DNA from: Nyssa sinensis
Lineage: Eukaryota > Streptophyta > Magnoliopsida > Cornales > Nyssaceae
Direction: 5' to 3'
Length of the DNA: 64,000 nt
Assembly: GCA_008638375.1 (NCBI GenBank)
Contig: CM018035.1
Coordinates: 9,575,577-9,639,576, forward strand
Positions 34,862 through 47,900 of this stretch are shown piece by piece. Position 1 is the first letter of the stretch. Each line of letters begins with the position of its first letter. The notes beneath the pieces were generated by a model. It saw only the letters and a program-made list of their open reading frames with translations, ran no database searches and had not been told where the DNA came from. Made by a program: the position numbers and the translations under genes.

Positions 34862-35929
34862 GAACTTAACATGCCTTTTATATTATGCTCGCACACATAT
34901 AGAAAAACATTAAGACCAGTAACAGTAGTGAAGTGCCCACAAGGTTAACAAGCTAAGCATCATACCTGCAACTCTACAAGGCATCTTGACAAGTATAGCA
35001 TGACAAAAGTCCACACAGACACTACCTTGCACCTGTGCCATTTGTGCCACACGCTCTTGGGAGCATTTCGAACCCAAGACACCTGGCCATGTTAGGCACA
35101 CAAAATGCTAATAGTATATCGGTTGCCCGCATGACTCCCTCAAGGTTGCTTGTTTAGTGCTCCACCATGGCAATGGGGGTGGTAGAAGCACATCAGTGTC
35201 CCTTTTATGTATGCATAAGTGAAAAATTATATTTGATGAGGAAATATCACCCGTACTAGAGGAGCCATATTGGTCCATATCTCACTTTGCACATTTTATT
35301 TATTTTTGACAAGATATGTATTGTATCTTTCCCAAAAAAAGATATGTATTCATACTTGTTAAAAAATATATTCATATCTTACCAAAAAAAAGATATGAAT
35401 ACACACACACACACACATACACGCAAGCGCGTAGAACCACCTGAGGTGGGCGAACCTGTATACTAAAAGAGGGCTCTAAATTAGAGCTTTAACCCTTCCA
35501 AAAATTCCACAAAGAATCAAGAGAATACAGGTAATATTCTCAATTTACACAGTTTTGATTCATGCAACGTCTGTTATTATGGATTCCTTGCAATATCCAG
35601 GGAAGAACTACTGATAAAAAGGAAAAAAATATCTAGGGAAGAACCTTCACTTCTGATCCATACTCCAACTCCACCGCGAATTATCAAAGTTCACCATATC
35701 AGACAAAAATGCCACTAGCAAGCGTGGCAACCATAGCTTCCCAATGCCTTTGCCTTTGAGTACGAGCATCACACTGTGACGATGCGTAAAGTGTCATAGG
35801 CATTGGTCATTCAAGCCAACTCTTGCGGCTGTTGACAGATGAGCAAATAAATTTTGTTGTTTTATCCATACATATATATGTGTGCATGTGTGTGCATGGC
35901 AAGAAAAAAAGAGAGGAGTTTGATGATAA

Positions 35930-36122
35930 AGAGAGAGGAAAAAAATAGGAGATGGTACAGTGTCTTCAAGCCTTTGAAGTGATGAGAAGAGTGGGACGGT
36001 GCATGAGTGGACTTACATGCCTCTCAAAGGTAATGGAAGAGATGGAGATAGAGACATGAGAGATAAGAAGAGGGTTGTGTGCGCGTGCGCACGCACGTGT
36101 GTTTGTGTGTGTGTGTGTGTGA

Positions 36123-36172
<50 letters not shown>

Positions 36173-36340
36173 CAAAGCTCTTCCAAATAGTTTTTTCAAC
36201 ATTTATTTACCTTGAAAAGGTTGCTCCCATTAACACCAATAAAGCCTATGCATAGGATTTATGAGGAACTACCCAAAACTCTTCCGACCCATTATATAAT
36301 ATATTAGGACTTTGATTCCCTTCTCTTAACTGTAAAAAAT
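35930..36340. repeat. Dispersed repeat, copy 2, split by a microsatellite
   Basis: gtgcatgagtggacttacat and atatattaggactttgattc mirror the order in copy 1. A compound run at 36076-36170 (gcgcgtgcgcacgcacgtgt, then (tg)n and (ga)n) is absent from copy 1. Alternating purine-pyrimidine there could adopt Z-DNA. Confidence 0.65.
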
Positions 36341-36618
36341 TTAAATAAAACAACGGGCTGTTAGGAATATGCTGAAAATAGATTGCCACATCATCTCCCC
36401 ACAGGTACCACAGCATATCCCTCCTAAAGATTTATTCCTGTGGTGATTTTCATTACGCCAAAGCAAATGCATATGCTTGACTTATATTTTTAAGACACGG
36501 TCTGACTAAATTTATATTTATTGGCTGCAGTTCGTCATTTGTTCATTACATTTGATTCTGCTTTTCCCTTCTGGTCCCGTGAAAATTGTTTGGATGACCT
36601 TGAGACTACATTTGAACA

Positions 36619-39600
36619 ATGACTTCAAGTATGTTGGCTGGAGAGCGAAGGTACAAAACGATTTTTTTCTTACTGAATTTCGTTATCTTTGATTTTTTTG
36701 TTAGTCAAGGCACTCTAATGGGAAGCAGGGCTCCAATGAGATAGTATTTGCATAATTGCATGTCAAAGAAAGTGAATAATCCATGTTTTAGTTGCATGAC
36801 ACATTTTTGCAGCAATTTGGGAGTTATGATATATTTTTGGCTTTATAATATTTTGATTTTAACACTAATAAAAAAATAATAATAATATTTTGAAATTAAG
36901 GAATAGGTAGGGAAAATGTTGGAAATATTCTGGAGAGGCTTAAACATGTCTGTGATACTGTGAAAAGAAAGAATACTGCTCATGCTACAAGAAATATGAA
37001 TGCTCAAGAGAGCATGCTTTTTTATTTTATTTATTTATTATCTGTAAGAGAGCATGCTTAAATTATTAAGGGAATCATGTCATTTCCTACCGATTTTGAA
37101 GCCGTAATGTTGCTTTGGGGTCTCTCTCTCTCATATTCCTCTGCAATGGGCCCCACATAAGAGGGGCCATATTTATCATATATTTTTGTAAATATTACTT
37201 TAAAGACCCCCCCCCCCCCCCCCAAAAAAAAAAAAAAAAAACCAAAAAAAAGGCCCATAGTCAAATTGCTTGAAAGTTGATAACAAATAGAATTATTATG
37301 TCATGTGCATTTTTAAGCACACTTGTTTCTTTGTGCATGTGGTATGTGTTTGCCTTTCTGTTAATTATTGTGGATGATTGTGGGTGTTGCATACCATGTT
37401 GTTTTTTAAGTGCTATAATGTTTGATGTTTGATGTTGTGATATTAATGTTAACCCTCTTTCTGTCAATACGGTTCTCCTTCGTATCCACTAACTGGTGTC
37501 CTGGCCAGTTGGTAATTTGAAGGCTTCTAAGAAGCGGATCCTAGGGTTCCCCCATCACCTATTTAAAAAAAAAAAGGTTCTCCTTTCCATCACATCCCTC
37601 ATACATTAGTTCCTTTTAATTAAGAAATCAATGTCTAGTTTTGATAATTCTACATAATTGAGATCAACTTCTTAGATTTTGTGCTTATTTTTTATTGGAC
37701 ATTTTAAATGGATAAACAGTTTTGGTTTTTCTTGAATAATTTTGGCATTAAGAATATCAAATTTGTAGCACAATGGATAAGTTCTAGCATGGCACTCAAT
37801 TCTCAAGCCTAACAACAAAAAATGTTATTAACAAAGATTTAAGATTGTAATATAGTTGCACATTGTAGCCGGTCCCTTTTTTTTTTTTGTATTTTTGGGT
37901 TCCCTCCTTAGTGATACTTTACTAATAAAAAAAAGTAATAAAAATATAATTGCTCATTTACCAATGTTTTCTCTAATTCTCTAGTACTAGAAGCGGAAAC
38001 GGGAAGGGGATACAATATTTTCGCCCTCTTCAGGCAGTCTTCTTGGGGTGTGTGTGTGTGTGTGATTTCTCATAAAAAAAGCAAACGATCTGACATGAAT
38101 GACATTGAATTCTTGGATCTATGCCTAACCGATGTCTTGTTCATGTTACAAGAAAGAATCTTGTTTAATTTATATTTAAGAGTATTTTCCCTGCGTTGGA
38201 CATAGATGACTTGATAGTGTTTATGAAAGCAATCTTCTTACATTAAATAGCTGCGCTGTGCCCTCTTTCACTACAGCAAAGGGTGCTGAATAAGATTATT
38301 GTAGGAATAGTATTTTTCTGGCATGTGTTCATTGCAGCGGACAGCTATTTATCATGATTTTGACACTGGCAATTGCACTGGTGTTATTTTCGAGGATGCT
38401 GTTCACAAACATGGGTTGGTGATGAAGCCTACTTGTAAGTCCATATGAAATAATCATCCAAGGATCAGTTGATGTAGTGAATGTATGCTACCAGTGATGG
38501 TGTGTCATTTCTTGTTGGGTTGAATGTGGCTCTTTGTAAATGGGTGCATTTTTGTGTCTAAAATAGGACATATTCCTTTAAGCATGGTGTGATGTAATTA
38601 TCAAACCTAGGTTCTTTGCCATTAAAGCTCAAGTAGCTTGCTGGTTTCTTCCTTCTAAAACAGACTAATGATGGAGAAGCATCATTGGCCCAGCCTGTAA
38701 CTCAACCGAATTAAGTTCCTTTGGGAGGGTGAGAGGTGATGCAGATGCCTGCATCCTTGGAGGACATTTATCTTCTGGGGCTTATCAAAGAAAAAAACAA
38801 GTGTCCTCTGTGGACGCATAAAACTAAGACTTTAGACCCAACACCACTGAAGAAGACTTTTTGGTCCACTGGAAAGTGTCCAGGGAAGTTGTTTTAGTTA
38901 TTTCTTTCTTATTGTTTGTTGAGATCTAGCATGTTATGTGTATTTTTGTACTAGTAGAATTTAAGAAGTCTTCTATGCTGGAAGTTTGTTGTTTTTATGA
39001 AGCTTCATAGCTTGATTTCAATTAGGACTTAGGATTGTTTTCTTGGACATAGGCCAACTGGTTTATCTTTTTTCGTTTCTTAATAACTTGACTCCAAGTA
39101 ACTTGATTTCTATCTGGTTACAGTAGTGCTTAGTTTTATTTTTAGATGGTTTTTACTTGAGATGTTTTCTTGAGTCTATGAATAAGAGCTGCTGTTCCAG
39201 AATGAGTTTAGAGCGAATTGATATTTGAGTTTTTCTCCTTTCTTGCATTCTTCTAATTTTTCCACTTTTTCCTTGTGGCTGTCCAGATATGCAGCGTTTT
39301 TTATAAAGAATTTTAGCATATTATAACCACCAGTCCTCCATCATTTTTAAGCTAAAACTTACCTGCAAAGCATTACATATCCTTGCTATTTTCTAAACCA
39401 AAAATTACAAGCAATTCCAAGCATTCAACCACCAAATAGGTGATTTAGACAGCATTATTCTAACTTATGTGCTGTCCTATATCACTTGCACTTGCATATT
39501 TTGACACTTAATTCCGTCCCTTCTCCAGTTTCTCAAATTTGGTGGTTGGTTTGGAGCTAGTGAGGAGTAGGTTGTCATAGCCGTTGATTGCCTAGAGGTG

Positions 39601-42600
39601 GCTTATGGAAGTGGTTGGGTGGCAAATGTGAACTGATTGGGTTGGCATGTTCATGTTGACAAAGTCTGTCATGTTTGATTCTGCTGAGCTTTAATTATAA
39701 TTTATAAATCAGGTGCTGGTTGAAACAAGGGTATGGTACCATTAGTATTATTTGCTTTCTGACCTGAACCTAGATGAAGTTTGGCTAGATAGCAGTTTGT
39801 GATAGGCAGTGTTGTGGAGGGCAATTGCCTAGGCGACCGGGCAAGGCAATATTCAGTCTTATCGCCTTAACATGTCCCAGTCCTGGCGTCTTCAAAAAGG
39901 CGACGCCTAGACGATCGCCTTAAGTAAGGCAAGAGGCAATTAGACAATGACATTTTTAATTGTAACTTATTTTACTTGTATGTCTCTTATGTTTATTGTG
40001 TTTTATGCACTTATTTAACAATTTTGTAAGAGGCATATCAATATAAAAGAACATAGCTGTAGTTTAGAAGTATTATTGTCTAATTTATTATATTAATAAA
40101 AGTATTAGTATAAAAAAATTAGAACAAATTGGCCTAATAAATATTTAAATTATTTGAGATATTGCAAAAAATTCAATATTTTGGAAAGAATGAAACTTCT
40201 AATATGAAAAAAAAATTTAAGTAGGGATTGACAATTCAACTTCTATAACCAACAAACTGTCGTCATTTTTCATAAAATTTGAGCTAGACCACGATAAAAC
40301 TTCTTTCCTCCATCAACCAAATTGATCGCTTGTATGGGAAGTCTTCCCAACATAGTCCTGATTTTTGAGAATTAGTTTAGATGTCTATGAGATTGGCCTT
40401 GTTATGTCTTCCATATTATAAGGATTAGTAAGTTTACAAAAATTTCTAGTAGAAGACTTAGATAACAAAACTTTGCATATTAATTTAGGAAAAAAATACT
40501 AAAATTTAAAATGATTATATCACTTAAATACGACATATGTAACTTTTAAATTGAGCTTTTTCGTGTTACATAATAATTATTATAGTGGTAAGAAATTATT
40601 TAACTTGGAATGAATTAACTTTTAATATGTAATATATGTTTTGATTATTTTTATTAGTGGCCGCTTTGCTTTACTGAAGCTAGCGTTTTTTTGTCGTCTC
40701 GCTTTTTGGGCAATGTGAGACCTTAGTGCCTTAAAGGCACCTTTCGCCTTTAACTACACTGGTGATAGGGTATTTCAATGATGATGCTTTGTTTGCTAAG
40801 TCTACCTGCGTCCTTTTCCTTATATTCTTCCTCTACTGGATCTGTCTATTCATATTCTGCGTATTGGATTTAGTAACTTTCATAGACATCTTGCCACGTG
40901 TTAGTGCCTCCTTATAGTAGGGGGATTATATGCCATTCCTCAGTAACTGGTTCAAATATGCAGATGTCTGACAGCATGATCTTGTTGCCATCTTAGTTAT
41001 GTACTTGTTAATCTGTTTTGGAAAGTAGCTTTTTTTTTTTTTATATTCTAGACGTTGATGGTTGTATGGCATTCTGATTCTTCCTCTAATATGTGGTTGT
41101 TTTATGCTGACTTTACTTTTACCTTTTTCTTAGTATCTTTGCTGTCAACTTCAGCAAGTAGTTAGCTATTTTTTGTTGTTTAGTATCGATTTTGTGGATA
41201 GCCTTGTGTGGAGGTTCCCTCCTTGCATCTACATTAATCAGTGTAAGTGATTGTATCAGTTTTTTGAATTATTCCATTCTATAAAGCATTGTCTTGTGTC
41301 ATTTGGTCATTGTTGCAGATGGGCTTCTGCAAGAAGAGGTGGCATGACTGTTTTGGGAAAAGTTCCAAAACCTTTGAACTTACCTAGCCAAAGGTATCTA
41401 GTTTCTTGCTGAATGACTATTAGTTTCCGTTGCTAGGTTACTTGGTTTTCTCTCTGAAATTCTGTTGAATGTTGTTTCAAGGTTAGAAAATCATGGTCTG
41501 GACCCAAATGTGGAAATTGTTCCCAAGTGAGTGATTTACATAGTCTTGGTTTTCTGATATTATTATTCTCTCTCACTCTGTACTCCTTAATATCCTTTTT
41601 TCTTCAGAAATTCAATTCGTAATATTTTTTCTTTTTATTTTTCTGCATTATGTTCCATCGAATTGATTCAAACATTCTTTCTTCACTTGATAGGGGTACC
41701 CTTAGCTGGGGCAGTCGATCTTCTTCCTCTGCATCGAACGCATGGGGTTCCTCAGCTCTGTCTCCCAATGCTGATAGTGGTGCTGGTTCACCAAGTCATC
41801 TCAGTGGTCGCCCTTCATCCGGTGGAAGCGGCACTAGACCTTCAACTGCTGGGAGTGACAGAACACATGAACCTTCTGTTAATGCATGGGGTCCAAATTC
41901 CAGACCTTCATCAGCATCTGGGGCATTGACATCAAGTCAATCATCATTGACATCATCACGTCCTCGCAGTGCAGAAACAAGACCTGGTAGCTCGCACCTA
42001 TCACGATTTGCTGGACCCCCGTCTGATAATTCAGTAGCATGGGGTCCATCTGGCACTGCAGAGAAATTGGTATGGTGCTGTAGTTTAGCAGTTCAGAATC
42101 AAATCTTCACGTTCTAACATGCTTACCTCGAACAAAATTTTCTGCCTTTCTTGTCATTAAAAATACGCTACAATAGATTGTTGCAGTCATATTATACGAA
42201 GTGATTAGTAAATATATATTTGTTGGAGCTATGTTTGTTTTCTTTTTACTCACTTCTCTCATAATTGTAGTTTCATCTGTTTAAGGTGCTGCATTATTTC
42301 TTTATTGCCTGATCTGTTTTAGTTTATCTCTATTATACATGCACAGGGAGTGGCATCCTCCAAGAAGGATGAGTTCTCTCTTAGTTCTGGAGATTTTCCA
42401 ACACTTGGTTCAGAAAGAGACAATTCTGGAAGGAATAATGGATCACAAGGTAACTTATGCGCTACTCGTTCCCTCTTTATTGGTCTTCTCTGTGATCAAT
42501 GTGTTAATTTTGGTCTAGTAGTTATGTACTCTGTGATGTGTCAGAAATAATAATTCTTGGTTGCATTTACTCAAAGTTCTAGTTCTTGTTATAGGCTCCT

Positions 42601-42826
42601 TGAATTTCACCAAAGATTGATAAATTGGGAGTGCATTTTCATTATGCAATTGGCATGAGCTGATATTTTCGAATTAAGAAGGATATAGGAGTGTGTTGGA
42701 GATGCATGGGCTGTTCCCTGCCATAACTTTGCATTTCTATTTGTTAATTTTAGTTTCACTTGAATTAATTCCCCTTTCTTCATATTTCATGTTTAGTTGG
42801 TTTTCCTTGTTACATAAATACCACCA

Positions 42827-42857
<31 letters not shown>

Positions 42858-45800
42858 TTTGGTTTTTGGTAAACTTTTTCTACATGCCACAATGAGTCTG
42901 GCTGGTAGTAATGCCTATCTCATCTCATGCTTCAGTGCTTGAAAGAATTTTGTGACTGGAATTTGGTCTTGTATTAAATAACTCTTGGTTTGATTTTTTT
43001 CTTGCGTAATCTGACAACATCATGTTACTGGACATGTTTTACAAGAAAATGTGGGATGCTTCCCTTATTATGGATATTTAATTTCCATGTTTTTGATTGC
43101 TTGATTGACGTTTTATGACAGACCATGGCTCTTCCAGTCGTCCTGGCTCATCTCCTGGTAAAGTGGCACCTGCAAAAGATAGGAGCTTTACTCCTCCAGT
43201 TGGTTTGTGTGCATCCTCTTTTCTCTAATTGATATGACATTGCATTTCATCATAAAAAGGTGGGTATTATGTTGTTTCAGGTGACATTTCTGCAAATGCA
43301 AATGTCAAAAGTGGAACTGTAAATACTTGGAAAAGAGATGGTCCTCAACATGTTGAAGATGGGTCCCGGCCTAGTATGGAGAATTGGCATGGGGATCCCC
43401 AACCATTCCTGCATAATAATGTTCCCCCTCAGCACTTTGATGCTTGGCATGGTCCTCCAATAAATGCTTCAGCTGGTGTTTGGTATGGAGGACCTCCAGG
43501 AGGTCCACCATATGCAGCTCCAGTTGGTCCTGGTGGCTATCCAATTGACCCATTTCCTTATTATCGTCCACAAATCCCAGCTACCGCTTTGGCAAACTCG
43601 CAGCCGGTGCCTCCGCCAGGGGCTGGACCAAGAGGACCCCATCCTAAAAATGGAGACTTGTACAGACCCCATGTTCCTGGTGCTTACATACGCCCAGGTA
43701 TGCCAATTAGGCCTGGTTTTTATCCTGGTCCTGTGGCCTATGAGAGCTATTATGGCCCTCCAATGGGCTACCGCAATTCCAATGAACGAGATATTCCATT
43801 TATGGGAATGGCAGCTGGTCCCTCTGTTTATAACAGATACTTGGGCCAAAATGCTCCAGATTCTAGCAACAACCATGGCAGAGTGGGTGGGCATGGTTCT
43901 ACTGGTAAAATAATGATCTCAGAACAAGTGGAATCAGGTCATCCTGATGATGATCGAGGACCATACAAAGTTCTTCTGAAGCAACACAATGAATGGGATG
44001 AAAAAGAGGAAGAGCGGAAGTGGGAGCAGACTGTACCAGCTAATGCCCCATATCTTGAGAAGGTGGAGCAACCAAAGGTGTCATCATGGAAGAATAAGTC
44101 GGGAGTAGACTGTGGAAAGGATGAAGAGATGTATTCAAGAAGAATAATACCCAGTGAAGATGCTCCTTCCCAAACTTATGACAACCGAGGAGGATTTGAT
44201 TCTGTCAAATTGAAGTTACCTGGAAGTCTGGGCAATGCAAAACAAGTTGATAACAGTTCGATAAAGAAATCAGAAAATGCAGAATCTGCTTTACGAGAGG
44301 TGCCTCAAGTGTTCTCAGCTGCTCCAAAAGATTCAACTTTGATACGAAAAAATGAAGGTTTCGAATGTGAAAGACCAGGCTTCTGGTGGACGACATGATG
44401 CTTCTATTTCTAGTAGGGAAGAGCAAAAGAATATGTTAGAAGTTAATTCTAGGGCCAACTATTCTGCAAATGCAGTTGGTACTGGTGCTCTTTCTATTGA
44501 AAGTATTCATGTCGGTGGAGGTCTCATCCCTGCTCCCCACGAAGTGGATGTTTCTGCAGGAGATAAGACCCTTCAGCCTGCAGCTGGCAGCAGGACAGCC
44601 ATTTCAAGGTCTGTGATTGGCATATTTCCATTGACATTATATCTGTTAATTTTGGGAAAAGACTCATTTTGCAAATTTACAGGAGACCTAATTATGGTAT
44701 GCAAGGTAGACATGACCATCATGGTAAAAGGTTCAATGGTAAGGATGCTGATGGGTGGCGAAAGAAACATCTTGCTGTGGAATCTATAACTGCAGTTGCA
44801 ACGGAAAATCTTGAACCTACTTTTAATGTTCAAGAGCGCCATACTTCTGTGGAGGCTGCTGAGGAGGTTGGGATTAATATTCAAGGGAAGGAAGAGGGAG
44901 AATATTTTACACCGATGTTGGATTCAAGTGATTCCCAGGCACAAGTAATATTCTCTAGTCTTGGTAGTGTTATGTACATTAATTTTTATATGCCATCTTC
45001 TTTATATACATATCCATGTATCTTTTTTCCCTTTTTGATCAGCGTGCTAAGATGAGAGAGATAGCCAAGCAACGTGCAGAGAAACTTCAGAAAGAGGAGG
45101 AAGAACGAACAAGAGAGCAGAAGGCGAGGGCTCTTGCAAAATTGGAAGAGTTGAATCGACGTACCCAGGAGGCAGAGGGTTCAACTCAGATGTTTGAAAA
45201 AGCTTTTCCCAGTGGTGCTATCCAGCAAGAGCAAGAAGAATACCAAACATCTGCTGAGCCTGTGATGGATTCTAGAGAGTATGAAACGCCAAGCTCAGCA
45301 TTGGTTTCTGACATTGCCGCTCAGATTAGTGAGAATGATAGCAGTGGGGCTGGAGAATCTGCTGTTCTGTCAGGAAATTCACGACCAGGAGACAGCAGAT
45401 AATGCTCAACAGGAATCTGTTGTTCCACGTGACCAGTCTTTGCCATTGCATCAGGATGCTCGTAATGCTGGTTTTGCTGACTGTAAGGCTGCTCCCCGTG
45501 TTCACGACGGCAGTGTATCCAGGCATAAGCGCATGGGCTATAAACAAAAGCAGAATATTCCTTTGGAGAAGAATTTGACTGAAAAGTCAATTTCTAGCAG
45601 TACAACCGAGGTATCAACAAAGCAAACTGATGTAGCTATTAATGAAATTAAATCTACTGAGATTGCTGGTGAAGTTGGCCCAATTTGCAAGTCTAGCTCG
45701 TCCATTAACCCAAATGCTACGGCTGAGTTCTCACTGCAGCAGAGGAGAAAAACTAGCAAAAGCAGGCAAGAACAAGCATAAGCTGGAGGAGGTGCCAGCT

Positions 45801-47513
45801 GTCACTGCTTTGCCGTCACCAATGCCAAAAGAAACGAATCCTGCAAAAGCTTTCGTTGAAAGTGGAAACCCAAAGGATTCCAAGTTTGAGTTGGATCCTA
45901 GCTCAGTTCAGTCAATGACTGATGCTAAGCATTCAATTCAGCCCCAAGAACAGCTCTTTCCGTTACCTGGTGAAGAATCCCATGGTAGAGTAAATAACCA
46001 GTGGAAATCCCAGCACTCCCGTCGGATGCCAAGAAACCCTCAAACTAATAGATCAGCAGAGAAATTCCATAGCAGTGATGCTGTTGTCTGGGCGCCTGTG
46101 CGGTCACAGGACAAATCTGAGGTTGTGGATGAAGCAAGTCACAAAAGTGCAACTGACAATGTTATTGCAGCAGCAAAGAGTGATAATTTAGTGCAGAATA
46201 ATCTGAAAAGCAAGAGGGCAGAAATGGAGAGATATGTTCCAAAGCCGGTAGCCAAGGAACTCGCTCAGCAGGGAAACATCCATCAACCAGTCTCGTCTTC
46301 AGTCAATCAGACTAAATCAGATGAAACTGTTGGGGGAGCGGAACCTGGTGTTAAGAGCACTGAAGGTTCTCAGCCTGCTAGCTCAGCGACCAGGAATGTT
46401 GGGTCTAATGCAGAGTCCGGAAATGGGGACTGTAAGCAAAATAAGCAGGCAAGGGCACATGGATCTTGGCGCCAAAGGGGTTCAACAGATTCATCTCGTA
46501 TGCAGGGATTGCATGATGCATCATCTTTTACTTCAAACCCTGGAAAGAATGTTCAGAAATTTATTGAACAACATGAATCCTTTATACCTGATGTAAATTC
46601 AGTGAAAGGGCAACCGAAGTCTTCTGATGAGTGGAACACTTCTGACAGCTGCAATGCTCCTGATAATTCTGACACGGGTGCACTTGTCACATCTTCCGTG
46701 AAAGATCAGGGAGTGACAGGCAGAGGAAAGCAACATACATTCAAGGGTCATAGAAGCACAGGGAAAAATTATGATGTTGATCACATGAATATTAATTGTG
46801 CGGACACCAATAAAAGTTACAGTTCTGCAGTGCTTGAGATAAGCCAGGCAGATAAAACTGTTGCTTCAAGAGAAAACCGTGGCATAGGCGAACGAACATC
46901 ATCTCATTGGCAACCCAAATCCCAGGCATATACAGCTCATAATCAACGAGGAAGCAGTTCTAGTGGAGGTCAAAATGTTGCTGCTGAAGTTGGTAGGGGT
47001 AAAACAAAGGATTCTACTTCCCAGGGTAGGGTGCATATCCCACATGACAAGGAGAGCAGTGAATTAATGGCTCAGCCTCACCTTGATCAATCTCTTTCTG
47101 AACATAAAAATGTGGCAGAAGCACCAAATCTAGGGCAACAAGAGGCTAAGAGAGAGAGGAAGGTAGCTTCATTTAAAGGACGGCCCCACTCCCCAAATCA
47201 AGGTCCCGTTAACACGGTTGAACTGGCTCCTCCTGTTGCAAGTATGGATACTCACCGTGAGCAGCGCTCTTCTTCAGGGTTTCGCAAGAATGGAAACCAA
47301 AATAACCGTTCTGGCAGAGGGCATGAATCTCGTGGAGATTGGAGCTCAGCTGAGCAAGACAACAAACAGCACAATTTATCTGCAAACCGAGAGCAGAGGC
47401 ACATTTTGCATTATGAGTACAGGGAACGGGGTCAGGGTCACTCCAGGCGTGGTGGGGGCAACTTTTATGGGCGGCAAGGTGGCAGCGTACAAGTAGATGC
47501 TGGTTATGAATGA
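36619..47513 (+). CDS. MOS1: MOS1-like (BAT2-N domain) protein, three frame breaks
   Basis: Nine coding exons fit: 36619-36650, 41319-41393, 41482-41526, 41694-42069, 42347-42449, 43122-43202, 43281-44608, 44683-44944 and 45043-47513, preceded by leader sequence from about 36531. The start MTSSMLAGERR and WASARRGGMTVLGKVPKPLN, then SQRLENHGLDPNVEIVP, is the BAT2-N region of plant MODIFIER OF SNC1 1. Then come Ser/Gly-rich SAWGSS repeats, a Pro/Gly/Tyr-rich stretch, a charged coiled coil (AKMREIAKQRAEKLQKEEEE) and the tail RERGQGHSRRGGGNFYGRQ..DAGYE. In Arabidopsis, MOS1 is nuclear and controls expression of the immune receptor gene SNC1. The frame breaks at 44362 (extra C), 45388-45389 (extra G) and 45758-45761 (extra A), each +1. 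Ignoring those bases, the product would be about 1,589 residues, family-like. This is either a recently broken gene or uncorrected sequence error; see findings. Confidence 0.85.
37207..37252. repeat. Poly-C then poly-A tract
   Basis: About 17 C residues followed by about 18 A residues, in MOS1-like intron 2. Confidence 0.9.
37494..37577 (+). mobile_element. Possible SINE
   Basis: tggccagttgg resembles a pol III A box, followed by cctagggttcccccatcacc and an A-run (37566-37575). The B-box match is poor, so the call is weak. Confidence 0.3.
38338..38434 (+). other. Exon-like segment in MOS1-like intron 2
   Basis: A clean acceptor (ttcattgcag) and donor (gtaagt) bracket 97 bp. One frame is fully open and reads like protein: HDFDTGNCTGVIFEDAVHKH, then GLVMKP. 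Joined to the upstream coding exon in phase it would hit a stop, so it is not part of the main product. It may be an alternative or relic exon. I do not recognise the peptide. Confidence 0.35.
39807..40761. mobile_element. Non-autonomous hAT element in MOS1-like intron 2
   Basis: The left end CAGTGTTGTGGAGGGCA and the inverted right end CAGTGTAGTTAAAGGCG are flanked by exactly gtgatagg (39799-39806 and 40762-40769). The 955-bp body is AT-rich in the middle with GC-richer arms (ggcgacgcctagacgatcgc) and has no coding frame. The perfect 8-bp duplication is diagnostic of hAT insertion. Confidence 0.8.
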
Positions 47514-47900
47514 TTGGTGGGGAAGTAAGATCCGGAAATGGATATATTTTGCTTTTTGGGTTGAAAACCACTCCTCCAAACACCGGGTTTTGGCTGCTTG
47601 ACTTGCCAAGATATCAGGTATTCCTAGTTTAGGTGGTGGTCTGTTAAATTTGTTTTAAGTGATAATTATTGATTAATCTGTCGACGGAAAATCACACATA
47701 TTAGTAGATTTGGGGAGAAGCATATATTGCAAGGCAAAATGTCGTCTGTTTGTGCGAGGTAGATTTGTAACTGATTTGAATATCGTAATTGGGTCCCGGC
47801 TTGTTACCAGTGGAACCTTTTTCTTTCAAGGAGCCTTGTATTTAGGCATTCCTACTTTTGTGCCCCAATGAATTAGGGAAAGTAATTTTCTTGTTCTTCC
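47514..47900 (+). other. Probable 3' UTR of the MOS1-like gene
   Basis: Low-complexity-free sequence follows the TGA at 47511-47513; transcript end not determined. A plausible end region is near caatgaattagggaaag (about 47866). Confidence 0.4.

Noticed and set aside
34900..35110. SINE on the minus strand
   Set aside because: GGGTTCGAAATGC only partly fits a B box, and no A box or tail was clear.
43469..43894. Minus-strand 141-codon frame
   Set aside because: It is a shadow of the Pro/Gly-rich MOS1-like exon, whose plus-strand frame has clear family similarity.
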